A stretch of 31,049 bases of DNA from Caldithrix sp. RBG_13_44_9 (GTDB lineage: Bacteria > Calditrichota > Calditrichia > RBG-13-44-9), in contig MESS01000132.1 of assembly GCA_001771055.1 (NCBI GenBank), positions 2,276-33,324 of the forward strand, written 5' to 3'. The notes beneath the pieces were generated by a model. That model saw only the letters and a list, made by a program, of their open reading frames with translations, made no database searches and was not told the DNA's origin. This document shows positions 22,395-29,799 of this stretch, in pieces. Position 1 is the stretch's first letter. Every line of letters starts with the position of its first letter. The translations under genes were made by a program, and so were the position numbers.

Positions 22395-22819
22395 TATTCG
22401 CTTTCCACAAAAGTTTGTTTATAAGTGTCATGACCGCTTCCCTGGACGTAAAATCCGCCATCGGACACACATCCCAGCATGGCCAGCAGTTCGCTGGCTT
22501 CTTTCTGCAGTTCCAGAGCATATTGGGCCATCCCGGACGGTGAGGGATCATCAATCGATAGCTTCCCCACACTCACCCTCCCTCTGGCCGCCTGAATAAG
22601 CACCCGGCCAGCAATCAGCGCCACACCAGCGGCGTAAGCCAGCGCCTGATCCCCGGCTGTCAGAGAATCATAACTAAGGCCTTCATTGGTCAACTTCTTG
22701 TTAATAAATGCCTGACCGGCTGGAATAAAACCGGCCGTGGCCAGTATGGTATCGGATAATTCGTCCGAGGATAATTGCAGTCTTCCCCGGACATCAGCGG
22801 CTGTGATGGTTAAGGCCAT
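22394..22819 (-). CDS. Head-tail connector protein (gp6-like)
   Basis: 141 residues, overlapping its neighbours by one base on each side. The N-terminal half (ITAADVRGRLQLSSDELSDTILATAGFIPAGQAFINKKLTN) contains the 'D-x-x-R-x-x-L-x-L-s-s-x-x-x-x-D' opening of many phage connector proteins of the DUF4054/gp6 class: small helical rings under the portal. The rest is Ala-rich and helical (AYAAGVALIAGRVLIQAARGR, MAQYALELQKEASELLAML). Confidence 0.7.
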   Translation of the reverse strand: MALTITAADVRGRLQLSSDELSDTILATAGFIPAGQAFINKKLTNEGLSYDSLTAGDQALAYAAGVALIAGRVLIQAARGRVSVGKLSIDDPSPSGMAQYALELQKEASELLAMLGCVSDGGFYVQGSGHDTYKQTFVESE

Positions 22820-23160
22820 TACTTACCGTCCGTTGGTTCCGCGGCTTTTCCCCTCTTTTCCAATTCCAGCTCGATCGTGAGAAGAATCTCTTCTTTCTTC
22901 TTCATGTTCCCGACATCGATTCCCTTCTCCTTGGCAAAGGCCAGCAGTTCATTCTTGTTCATGGCCTTGAGATCCTTTTCGACCGGGACATCAGGAACTT
23001 CATTGATGATTTTCACCAGTTCCTCACGATCCTTACCCCGCCAGAATGGATTATCTTCGACCTTTATTTCTTTCCCAAACTGATCCATGGTAATGGCCTG
23101 CAGGGTTGATGGATCCACTAGATGTACCTTCTTTAAAGTTTTTACGATTAATTTTGGCAT
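22819..23160 (-). CDS. Small head-module protein with SAP/HeH-like C-terminus
   Basis: 113 residues, start preceded by GGAG. The N-terminal half (LIVKTLKKVHLVDPSTLQAITMDQFGKEIKVEDNPFWRG) is beta-rich. The C-terminal part has 'DLKAMNKNELLAFAKEKGIDVGNMKKKEEILLTIELEL', the helix-extended-helix (HeH/SAP-like or Rho-N-like) pattern found in small phage head-region proteins. This motif binds DNA or proteins. It is the first gene after the terminator at 23235-23286. Confidence 0.68.
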   Translation of the reverse strand: MPKLIVKTLKKVHLVDPSTLQAITMDQFGKEIKVEDNPFWRGKDREELVKIINEVPDVPVEKDLKAMNKNELLAFAKEKGIDVGNMKKKEEILLTIELELEKRGKAAEPTDGK

Positions 23161-23234
23161 GACAGATCTCCATATTTAATTTGAAAAATTTTAACCGGGG
23201 TACTTGCATTATGGGCTTTCCCCCGGGTGAAGAT

Positions 23235-23286
23235 ACCTAACTTAAAATTAATCCTGGGATGTCGAGTCCCGGATTAATTATTAGGT
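23235..23286 (-). terminator. Terminator directly after the major capsid gene
   Basis: On the minus strand AATTAATCC-GGGA pairs with TCCC-A-GGATTAATT as 13 pairs with one bulged base and a CTCGACA loop, and TTTTAA follows. An outer ACCTAA/TTAGGT pair lengthens it; the capsid stop codon is part of the stem. It would cut expression after the capsid gene, so that the tail genes are made in lower amounts. A partial or leaky terminator is the likely role, because no new promoter is evident downstream. Confidence 0.62.
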
Positions 23287-24381
23287 ATGGGTTTCGTCAA
23301 ACAATCCCACCGCATTGGGATCCAGCACAACTTTCCCTGAGCGATAGGATACCGCGGTTCCCTGCAGCTGCTTACGGATCAGCCGCTCACTCTCGGTCAT
23401 GATGGCACCGGTGGTAACATGCAGGAAGGCATAACGGCTGTCAACGCCCACAAACAAATCCACTATCCCGCTGCCATATACTGCCCGGTTCCATTCAAAA
23501 CTTTTCGGGAGAGATATGCCGATAAATCCGAACTGATCGCTCGGATTATTCATTCCGGCCAGGGTCCCATAATATTCGGCCAGCAATGCCTTGCGTCCGA
23601 CAAATTTATCCAATTTGTACGGACTGGGAAGCCCGATTGCCCAGGCGATGACATCTTGAACGGCAATGACATTGGTAGTGACTGTCTGCACCGTGGTCGC
23701 TGGAGTGTTTGAATTCCCGTCTCCATTGATCAGAACATTGATCATGTCATCGGTATCGTCAATGGCGATCTGCACTCCGATTCTCTGCAGCATCAATCCC
23801 ACCACGTTCAATTTCTGAGCTGACAGAGCTTCGTAGGAAGCGGCCAAATAGCGTCCGAATTTACGGACCGGGATGGAATGATCGGACAGGGTGATTTTGG
23901 TCTCTGGAAATTCCTGACCCTCGCTGGTTAGACGGGTCTGACGATCGGCCTCCGCATCATCCATCTGCGGCTTTTGGAAGACCGTGGTTCCCGGAGGGAC
24001 AACCTCGGTCTGAGCCGCAAATTCCGGAACCAGCCCAGCTAGCATCAATCCGGCGAATACCGAATTGGATACATAGACCGGGAAAAGACTGGTCCCGGCG
24101 GCAGTGGCAAAAAATTTGGATAACGGATCAGTCTGAGGACCGAATGCCCGTATATCCAGAGCGGCCAACTGTTTTTCGAAAGCATCCAGCGGAACTTCTT
24201 TACCGGCCGCTTTTAATAATTTTTTGAGGCGGTAAACCTCAACGGGTGAAAGCCCTAAATAGAGACTTTCTTCACCGGATTCCTTGGCATACAGATCTTC
24301 CAGAAATTGATTGATGGTTATTCCCTTCGACATTGCCTCGGAATAAATCCCATCATCAAGTTTCAAAAGTTTTATTTTCAT
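23281..24381 (-). CDS. Major capsid protein, HK97 fold
   Basis: 366 residues, preceded by AAAGGG. The N-terminus is helical and charged (residues 1-85), an arm or delta-like segment. From about 160 the sequence shows 'ITLSDHSIPVRKFGRYLAASYEAL', then the spine helix with 'IAIDDTDDMINVLINGDGN' (the 'I-x-x-D-x-x-x-x-x-x-x-NGDG' feature of HK97-fold capsids), then a beta-rich stretch with 'FVGVDSRYAFLHVTTGAIMTESERLI'. It lies after the decoration and protease genes in the normal order. Terminator hairpin 23235-23286 follows the stop. Confidence 0.87.
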   Translation of the reverse strand: MKIKLLKLDDGIYSEAMSKGITINQFLEDLYAKESGEESLYLGLSPVEVYRLKKLLKAAGKEVPLDAFEKQLAALDIRAFGPQTDPLSKFFATAAGTSLFPVYVSNSVFAGLMLAGLVPEFAAQTEVVPPGTTVFQKPQMDDAEADRQTRLTSEGQEFPETKITLSDHSIPVRKFGRYLAASYEALSAQKLNVVGLMLQRIGVQIAIDDTDDMINVLINGDGNSNTPATTVQTVTTNVIAVQDVIAWAIGLPSPYKLDKFVGRKALLAEYYGTLAGMNNPSDQFGFIGISLPKSFEWNRAVYGSGIVDLFVGVDSRYAFLHVTTGAIMTESERLIRKQLQGTAVSYRSGKVVLDPNAVGLFDETHT

Positions 24382-24449
24382 CGCGAAATCCCTTTCACAA
24401 TTTTCACAGTTTTATGAATTAATTTTAATTTTAAATTTCTCTGATTCTC

Positions 24450-24908
24450 TTAGAACGCGACATCCGCATATCCCGCGCTCGGGGTATCCTTGGCCAGAAC
24501 AAATCCGTGTCCTACCGTCGCACCCGCGTCCTCCACGTCCACTCCATCGGTCCCATCCATCTGAACCGTATCACCAAATGCCAGGGCGGTGGTATAAGGG
24601 ACGTTGATAATTACTTTTGGTGTGAAATAAAATCCCAGGGTAGTATTCTGGCTGGCCAGGCAAAACAGATGCACCGTCAGAACATATCCGGTTACAGAAT
24701 TGCCCTCAATCGCCTCAATCCGGCCATTGGGTACGGCATTATCGCCGGGCAAAGCAACCACATAACCATCCGCAATGGTTACGAATCTACCTATAATCAA
24801 TGCGGGACGAGCCAGCGCATTGATTGCAGTTACCAAAGTTGAATATGGAGTGCAGGTAATCAATAGTTTATGCCCGAGATCTCCGGCTTGTTTTACTCGA
24901 AGTGTCAT
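24450..24908 (-). CDS. Head decoration / capsid cement protein (DUF2190-like)
   Basis: 152 residues with AAGGAG before the ATG. Beta-rich and Gly/Val-rich (VTIADGYVVALPGDNAVPNGRIEAIEGNS, ALAFGDTVQMDGTDGVDVEDAGATVGHGFVLAKDTP), the character of capsid cement proteins that bind the outside of HK97-type shells. It sits between the protease and capsid genes, as in many phages. The 67-base gap to the capsid gene holds nothing identified. Confidence 0.78.
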   Translation of the reverse strand: MTLRVKQAGDLGHKLLITCTPYSTLVTAINALARPALIIGRFVTIADGYVVALPGDNAVPNGRIEAIEGNSVTGYVLTVHLFCLASQNTTLGFYFTPKVIINVPYTTALAFGDTVQMDGTDGVDVEDAGATVGHGFVLAKDTPSAGYADVAF

Positions 24909-24973
24909 TTTAGAACTCCTTCAGTTTATATTTGACTTTAATCTTAATTTTAATTCTCAATATTTCTCAACTC

Positions 24974-26695
24974 TTAAACAGGAACTCTGAATGATTCCTG
25001 GGTGCCTTTAACTTCAACACCATCTTTGTGATCTTTGCCTTCCTGATTATCAGAAAGAATACCGGAACCAGGATGGATTTCATCATATTTCTTCATCAGT
25101 TTTGAGCGTTCTTTTTCCAACCGCTCGATAGCTAAATCGGTATAGAATTTTTTCTCGCTGTCCACGGCGCTCTTTTCAATCATTCCCAGCAAAGTTCCAT
25201 ATTTGATGATCTCATCCACTAGAAATTCCCGGTATTTTTTGGCATCACCGGCAATTGATTTCAAGGTTTTTAAATCATCCAGGCTCACTTTATCGCCGAA
25301 TTCCAGCCGGAGGGCTTTTAAAAATTCAGCATCACTGCCGAATTCAGTACGCTTCGCCTCCAGGGTATCGACGGTTTTCTGGATATCTTCCTCGGTATCA
25401 ATTTTGAGCTCCAGACCGAATACTTTTAAAATTCTTTCCACGGATAAATCCTCCAGAATTAGTTTAACTTCCTCGTCATTATCTGTAATCTCTAAAATAT
25501 CATAATCCCCAATGCCTTCTTTCTTGGCATGGGCAATTAAATGTTTTTTAGCCCGGCCGCGCAGCTCCTCGGTGGTTATTTTATCCGTCACCGAGGTAAT
25601 CTGGTTCATCCTGGCCAATGCATTTCGTAGATGAGGCAGGTCTATCTTGCCACCAGTACCCGCCGCACCATCCCCTTTGGCATGATGCGGCAAGTGTCTG
25701 GCGGTCTTTGGGAGAGTCCGGCCATCATCATCTTTTTTTCCGGTTGATTCAACAACGGCAAAACAGTTATCTTCAAACATATTGATGAAAGCGGCGGTCC
25801 ATTCACGCTTTATACCGATTTCTTTTCCGAATACCGGGCGCACACCATCCGCGGTCTGAATATAACCCACCACATCTTCCTGATTTTTCAGAAACGGATG
25901 TAAGCCCTTGCGTATCTCGGCGCCATACTGAGCGCCCAGCCATACCAGGCTCCCTTCGAAAGCCTCGGCTTCATCTTTATCGGTGTTTTGCATTTCCCAG
26001 TATTTAATTTTCTCATTATCTGCGGTCTCATAGATCGGAACTCTTTTTGGTACCCGGAAACCAATCGATACCCAGTTCCATATCCCGGCATCAACATGGT
26101 CGATCAGCTCCTGATTATAGTTCTTGAGCATAAAAAATTTTCCGAGGAGCCACAGGATGCCATCGATATTTTCCACCGAGGCGGCAAAGAAACGCCCGCG
26201 CCCGGGAGGTCCCCAGGTATGGCCGATCAGAAAAGCTTTCCCAACCAGCGTTTTTTGAAACGATTCCAGAACATCTTCATGAAACCGCTCATGATCCCGG
26301 TCAACCTGATTATTGGCCAGCTTCACCTCATAGCTGGCAATGTCCTCTTTTTTAAATTTTTCCGCCTTCACCATTAAGCGCTTAATTATTTCCCATTCCG
26401 CATCACCGGGTTCACCCATCTGCTTAATGACATTCCCGTCATATTGAAGGATCTTGGTCGATCTATCCGGATGATCTTTACCATTGCCATTGATCAGTTT
26501 TTGATATTGGTCAGAAAGCCATTTCTGGGCATCTTCCCGGCTGGCATAAGTCCCTTTGGTAATCTTTATTTCCCCATCCTCGGTGAGCTGGATCCCCGCA
26601 TGCTCCAGATCGGTGATTTCTCCGTCTTCTTCGGTTTCAATTTCCGGTGCAAAATAAAGATTCCGGCGGGTTTCTCTTAAAAAATTGAATTTCAC
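24974..26695 (-). CDS. Prohead protease with fused scaffold-like C-terminus
   Basis: 573 residues; it starts in an ATGA overlap with the zinc-knuckle gene. A serine prohead-protease core is visible at about 120-250: 'KAFLIGHTWGPPGRGRFF' with His159 and 'WNWVSIGFRVP' with Ser210, the 'SIGF' motif of the HK97/XkdF-type proteases that cut scaffold during capsid maturation. A 'HLPHH...LPHLRNALARMNQ...AKKHLIAHAKKEG' block (334-395), typical of phage XkdF-like proteins, follows. The charged helical C-terminus (about 400-545) resembles scaffold. No separate scaffold gene is present, so the fusion may serve both roles. A 120-residue N-terminal extension is unassigned. Confidence 0.82.
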   Translation of the reverse strand: MKFNFLRETRRNLYFAPEIETEEDGEITDLEHAGIQLTEDGEIKITKGTYASREDAQKWLSDQYQKLINGNGKDHPDRSTKILQYDGNVIKQMGEPGDAEWEIIKRLMVKAEKFKKEDIASYEVKLANNQVDRDHERFHEDVLESFQKTLVGKAFLIGHTWGPPGRGRFFAASVENIDGILWLLGKFFMLKNYNQELIDHVDAGIWNWVSIGFRVPKRVPIYETADNEKIKYWEMQNTDKDEAEAFEGSLVWLGAQYGAEIRKGLHPFLKNQEDVVGYIQTADGVRPVFGKEIGIKREWTAAFINMFEDNCFAVVESTGKKDDDGRTLPKTARHLPHHAKGDGAAGTGGKIDLPHLRNALARMNQITSVTDKITTEELRGRAKKHLIAHAKKEGIGDYDILEITDNDEEVKLILEDLSVERILKVFGLELKIDTEEDIQKTVDTLEAKRTEFGSDAEFLKALRLEFGDKVSLDDLKTLKSIAGDAKKYREFLVDEIIKYGTLLGMIEKSAVDSEKKFYTDLAIERLEKERSKLMKKYDEIHPGSGILSDNQEGKDHKDGVEVKGTQESFRVPV

Positions 26696-26922
26696 TTTTT
26701 ACCCTCCGCGCCACCGCGTTTAAAATATTTCCGCCGTTCTCGGATCTCGGTCTTCCCCACCGTTTCCTTCTCTCCAATTTTCAGTCCGGCAGCAGTAGGG
26801 GGGACATCCTTATCCCCAACAGCGGCATCCCTGCCGCGAAGAGCATCCCGCTCCTCCGGACATCCAATGTGCCGGTTACTGCCCGCCGTACTGTATTCCA
26901 ATCCGCATTTTTCACAAATCAT
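26692..26922 (-). CDS. Small zinc-knuckle protein (Com-like)
   Basis: 76 residues, start preceded by AAGG. The N-terminus 'CEKCGLEYST...HIGCPE' has Cys3, Cys6, His18 and Cys21 as likely zinc ligands. The rest is Gly-, Arg- and Lys-rich and probably disordered. Mu Com, a zinc-finger translational activator, is comparable in size and layout, but the match is by motif only. It overlaps the protease start as ATGA and may regulate its translation. It is in the head module rather than near an epigenetic methylase gene, as Com is in Mu. Confidence 0.6.
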   Translation of the reverse strand: MICEKCGLEYSTAGSNRHIGCPEERDALRGRDAAVGDKDVPPTAAGLKIGEKETVGKTEIRERRKYFKRGGAEGKK

Positions 26923-26959
26923 GATTTTACCTTATGTTTTGCCAACTGCTAACTGCCAA

Positions 26960-27361
26960 CTATTCTTTCTTTACTGCATCCACCATCGTTTTGCCCTTTA
27001 AAATTTTTTCTAATCCGACGGTTTTACCGATTTCATAGAACCAGGCAGCTGCCGCGGCATAAGAAAAAGCCATCTTAATAACAAATTCAACCCCCCCGGA
27101 TAAATTAGTGAATACTCCGTAACCACCGGAAAAAATCATAGAGATTACCAGCGGTACCCAGGCCAAGGTTTTTTGCGGTAAATATTTTTTAAAAAATTGC
27201 ACCATCGAGATGATAATGCCAACCACCACCGCATCCACCCCCAAATTGCCCCACTCAAAATCTCCGGGTGTGGCCTGGGCGTAAAGTAGCACCGGGATGA
27301 AAGCGATGACGAAAAAGAGCATGATTATAGCCATGAAAAAAGGATTAAATCTTGAAAACAT
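26960..27361 (-). CDS. Candidate holin
   Basis: 133 residues with a perfect AAGGAGG eight bases before the ATG. The N-terminal hydrophobic segment (FFMAIIMLFFVIAFIPVLLYAQATPG) looks like a signal-type segment. Further spans run through 'AVVVGIIISMVQFFKKYLP', 'LAWVPLVISMIFSGGYGVFTNL' and 'FVIKMAFSYAAAAAWFYEI', with a lysine-rich tail (KILKGKTMVDAVKKE). The 'F-x-K-x-x-LP-x-K-x-x-x-W-V-P-L-V' loop is common in phage holins of this size. It lies between the minor head gene and the zinc-knuckle gene, far from the amidase. Holin by topology and motif; unproven. Confidence 0.66.
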   Translation of the reverse strand: MFSRFNPFFMAIIMLFFVIAFIPVLLYAQATPGDFEWGNLGVDAVVVGIIISMVQFFKKYLPQKTLAWVPLVISMIFSGGYGVFTNLSGGVEFVIKMAFSYAAAAAWFYEIGKTVGLEKILKGKTMVDAVKKE

Positions 27362-27382
27362 AATAACCTCCTTGTTTTAAAT

Positions 27383-28429
27383 TTATAGATAGGGTAAACT
27401 TTGAGCCGCAGCTGGTTGAACTTTATCGGGTTCACCAAAATAGGCGTATTTCGTACAGAGACAATGCGGATGGGTATCATAAACCACCCGCGGACCTTCC
27501 CCCGTTCTCCAGATGAGGCCATCCAGCGGAGCACAAATTGGGCAGGGGTTAGAGGCGGTAGACCACTGCTCGTGTTCCACTCCGTTTTCACGTGCCTCAC
27601 TGACAAAAGCTGCATCCAAGGCAATAGCGGATTCGCTCCGTGCCAGACGATTCCAGTACCATAGTTGACCCTCTCCCACCCGCTGATGGATCTCCCGGGC
27701 AATCTGCAGTGGATTATCTCCGGCGGCGATTCCTTCGCTGAGGATTCCTGTAACCAACCCACGATAGTGATCAAAGAGTTTAGTTGTAATCCGGGTCATC
27801 CCATCATTGGTTAATTTTGCCAGGTAAGCATTCGAATAATTAGCAGGCGCCAGGAGGGCGTCATCCAGTTCTTCCTGGATGTCTCCCAGCGCCTTTTGTA
27901 GCCCAATGGCAAAGCTGTTGAGGGTATGAAAATGATAGACCGGTAAATCGTCCAAACCATCAGGCAGAATCCCTGAACCAATTAAATTCCGGATCCAGAT
28001 TTCAAAAATAAGATCCAGCTGCCGTTCAATTTCCGGATCGATCTGTTTAGAAACAAACATTTCAGCAAAGCGGGAAGTCCAGGTCCGCTGCTCCTGAATC
28101 TGTTCTGCCTTATCATCTTCCAGGCTATCTCTTACCGTGTTTAATTTGGGAAGTCCAGCGGCTTTTAAAATTTTTCCTTCAGCGATGGTTACTTCCTGGG
28201 CAAATGCCTGAAAAAAACTGGCCATGATTTTATTCACTTCGGTCCAGCGATGGCTTCGTCTGGCCAGGTCTAGTTCATAAAGGCTTGGACTATCTATTTT
28301 AATCCCAAAGACATCCCAGTCCTGGGAGTGATCATACCCGCAGCCGCAGGCATCTTCTTCCTGCGGCTTTATTCCCCTCAAATACGAACGGAATTGAAGA
28401 AAGGCTCTATTAACGACGGCCTCATTCAT
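27383..28429 (-). CDS. Minor head protein, Mu gpF / SPP1 gp7-like
   Basis: 348 residues, starting in an ATGA overlap with the portal gene. The C-terminal part has the family signature: 'LARSESAIALDAAF' followed by 'CPICAPLDGLIWRT', then 'THPHCLC', with Cys and His pairs that probably bind zinc. The N-terminal part is helical (KIMASFFQAFAQEVTIAEGKI, KQIDPEIERQLDLIFEI). Proteins of this family are packaged in the prohead and help early assembly or DNA ejection. Portal followed by MuF is the usual order. Confidence 0.85.
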   Translation of the reverse strand: MNEAVVNRAFLQFRSYLRGIKPQEEDACGCGYDHSQDWDVFGIKIDSPSLYELDLARRSHRWTEVNKIMASFFQAFAQEVTIAEGKILKAAGLPKLNTVRDSLEDDKAEQIQEQRTWTSRFAEMFVSKQIDPEIERQLDLIFEIWIRNLIGSGILPDGLDDLPVYHFHTLNSFAIGLQKALGDIQEELDDALLAPANYSNAYLAKLTNDGMTRITTKLFDHYRGLVTGILSEGIAAGDNPLQIAREIHQRVGEGQLWYWNRLARSESAIALDAAFVSEARENGVEHEQWSTASNPCPICAPLDGLIWRTGEGPRVVYDTHPHCLCTKYAYFGEPDKVQPAAAQSLPYL

Positions 28430-29799
28430 CCAGCTAATACTCCAAATTTTCTCATCATTTGTTTGGCATATTTTCGTGATTCAATTTCAATAAATTTTTT
28501 GGTTTCTTCTTTTCCGTTACCGCCTAACTTCTGCCAGATAAACCTCTGAATGCCTTTGTTTAGATGGACGTTTTCCCTGAATTCTTCCTCGGTGATATAA
28601 CCCAGATCAAGCAGCATCAGATTATTTTGAATCTCTTTTTCTGCCGCAAAGGCCTCATAATATCGCGCCCGTCCGGATTCCATTACATCCAACAGATTTA
28701 CCGGTGCCCAGCGTTTTTCCCAGCGCTTACCGGCATCACCGGTTAATGTCAGATACTGATCAATCACTTCGTCCATAATCGGATCCAGCTGCTGACGCCG
28801 GTACTGAGTATCGGCAACAATCATATCATTTTGATCTTTACTCATGCGCTCGGTGGTGCTCCAGGAAAGACCCATCATGAAGGGCGGCAGGCCGGTTTTC
28901 CCTACAATTTGTTCCAGCATCAGACGGGCGGATTGCTGCAGATCCGGGAATTTGAAATCTTTTCCCAGAATATCGATCAGAACTTTACCGCCCATGGGTA
29001 CACCGGCATAAATATCCCAGACTTTTCCTTCCCGACGGGCTCTCATGGCATTGGTCATCTGATCCTTTAAGTCATCCACAGCTATTTTGATCTGATCGCT
29101 GGTCGTTCGATCTCCACCTTCAACCAGGGTGGTAAAGGTGGGATCCCCCGCTCTCCACCAGACATTTTCAATCGATTTTTCGATCCGGGCAAAAATGTCT
29201 GACACAAATGGCAGAGAATACATAAGCGAATATCCCTGGGGATGGCCATTGCGGCAATCAAATGCTAAGTAAAAAATATTATCATTGAATTCAATCTCAA
29301 CCTCTTTGACACCAAATATCTGAGTCAATATCAGCCGGTTATCTTTTTTCTTGAATTTGAAATATTTCGAATTGGATGTTTTAAGACGTTCCACTTCACG
29401 CAGACTGCGGGTCGGAACAATCTCTCCCACTCCAAATCCAAAAGTAAATGCCGCATCACTCATCTGGTACAAAAAATCATCCAATCCCACACCCAGGTAA
29501 TTCACCGGCACGGTCCGCCTGAAATTATTTAGTTTTTCCAGCAGTTTTTTATCCCCAAAGGTTTCAAATTCAAAATCGCCGATCAGACGGACCAGTTTAA
29601 TGATCGCCACATCCAGAAACGGGATACATTCCCGGATCACTTCATAAAGCTCCAGATTAAAAGTGTTGGGAACATATCCCCCAAATTTATCCAGCATCGG
29701 GCTGCCAAATCCATCGCGGATCTGAGCTTTGCCGGAATCAGAAGAATAATTAACGGGTCCTCTTAAACGAATTTCATAATTGGTGAAGGGAATTCTCAC
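28426..29799 (-). CDS. Portal protein, Mu gp29-like (DUF935)
   Basis: 457 residues, starting at a GTG directly after the terminase stop with GAGGG upstream. Features: 'ECIPFLDVAIIKLVRLIG' near the start, 'FLYQMSDAAFTFGFGVGEIVP' with 'FYLAFDCRNGHPQGYSLMYSLPFV', and a long helical region with 'VGKTGLPPFMMGLSWSTTERMSKDQNDM', as in the DUF935 portals, where 'PPFMMG' lies in the wing. The C-terminal part has 'QYLTLTGDAGKRWEKRWAP'. It forms the dodecameric ring through which the terminase pumps DNA. Confidence 0.87.
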   Translation of the reverse strand: MRIPFTNYEIRLRGPVNYSSDSGKAQIRDGFGSPMLDKFGGYVPNTFNLELYEVIRECIPFLDVAIIKLVRLIGDFEFETFGDKKLLEKLNNFRRTVPVNYLGVGLDDFLYQMSDAAFTFGFGVGEIVPTRSLREVERLKTSNSKYFKFKKKDNRLILTQIFGVKEVEIEFNDNIFYLAFDCRNGHPQGYSLMYSLPFVSDIFARIEKSIENVWWRAGDPTFTTLVEGGDRTTSDQIKIAVDDLKDQMTNAMRARREGKVWDIYAGVPMGGKVLIDILGKDFKFPDLQQSARLMLEQIVGKTGLPPFMMGLSWSTTERMSKDQNDMIVADTQYRRQQLDPIMDEVIDQYLTLTGDAGKRWEKRWAPVNLLDVMESGRARYYEAFAAEKEIQNNLMLLDLGYITEEEFRENVHLNKGIQRFIWQKLGGNGKEETKKFIEIESRKYAKQMMRKFGVLAG

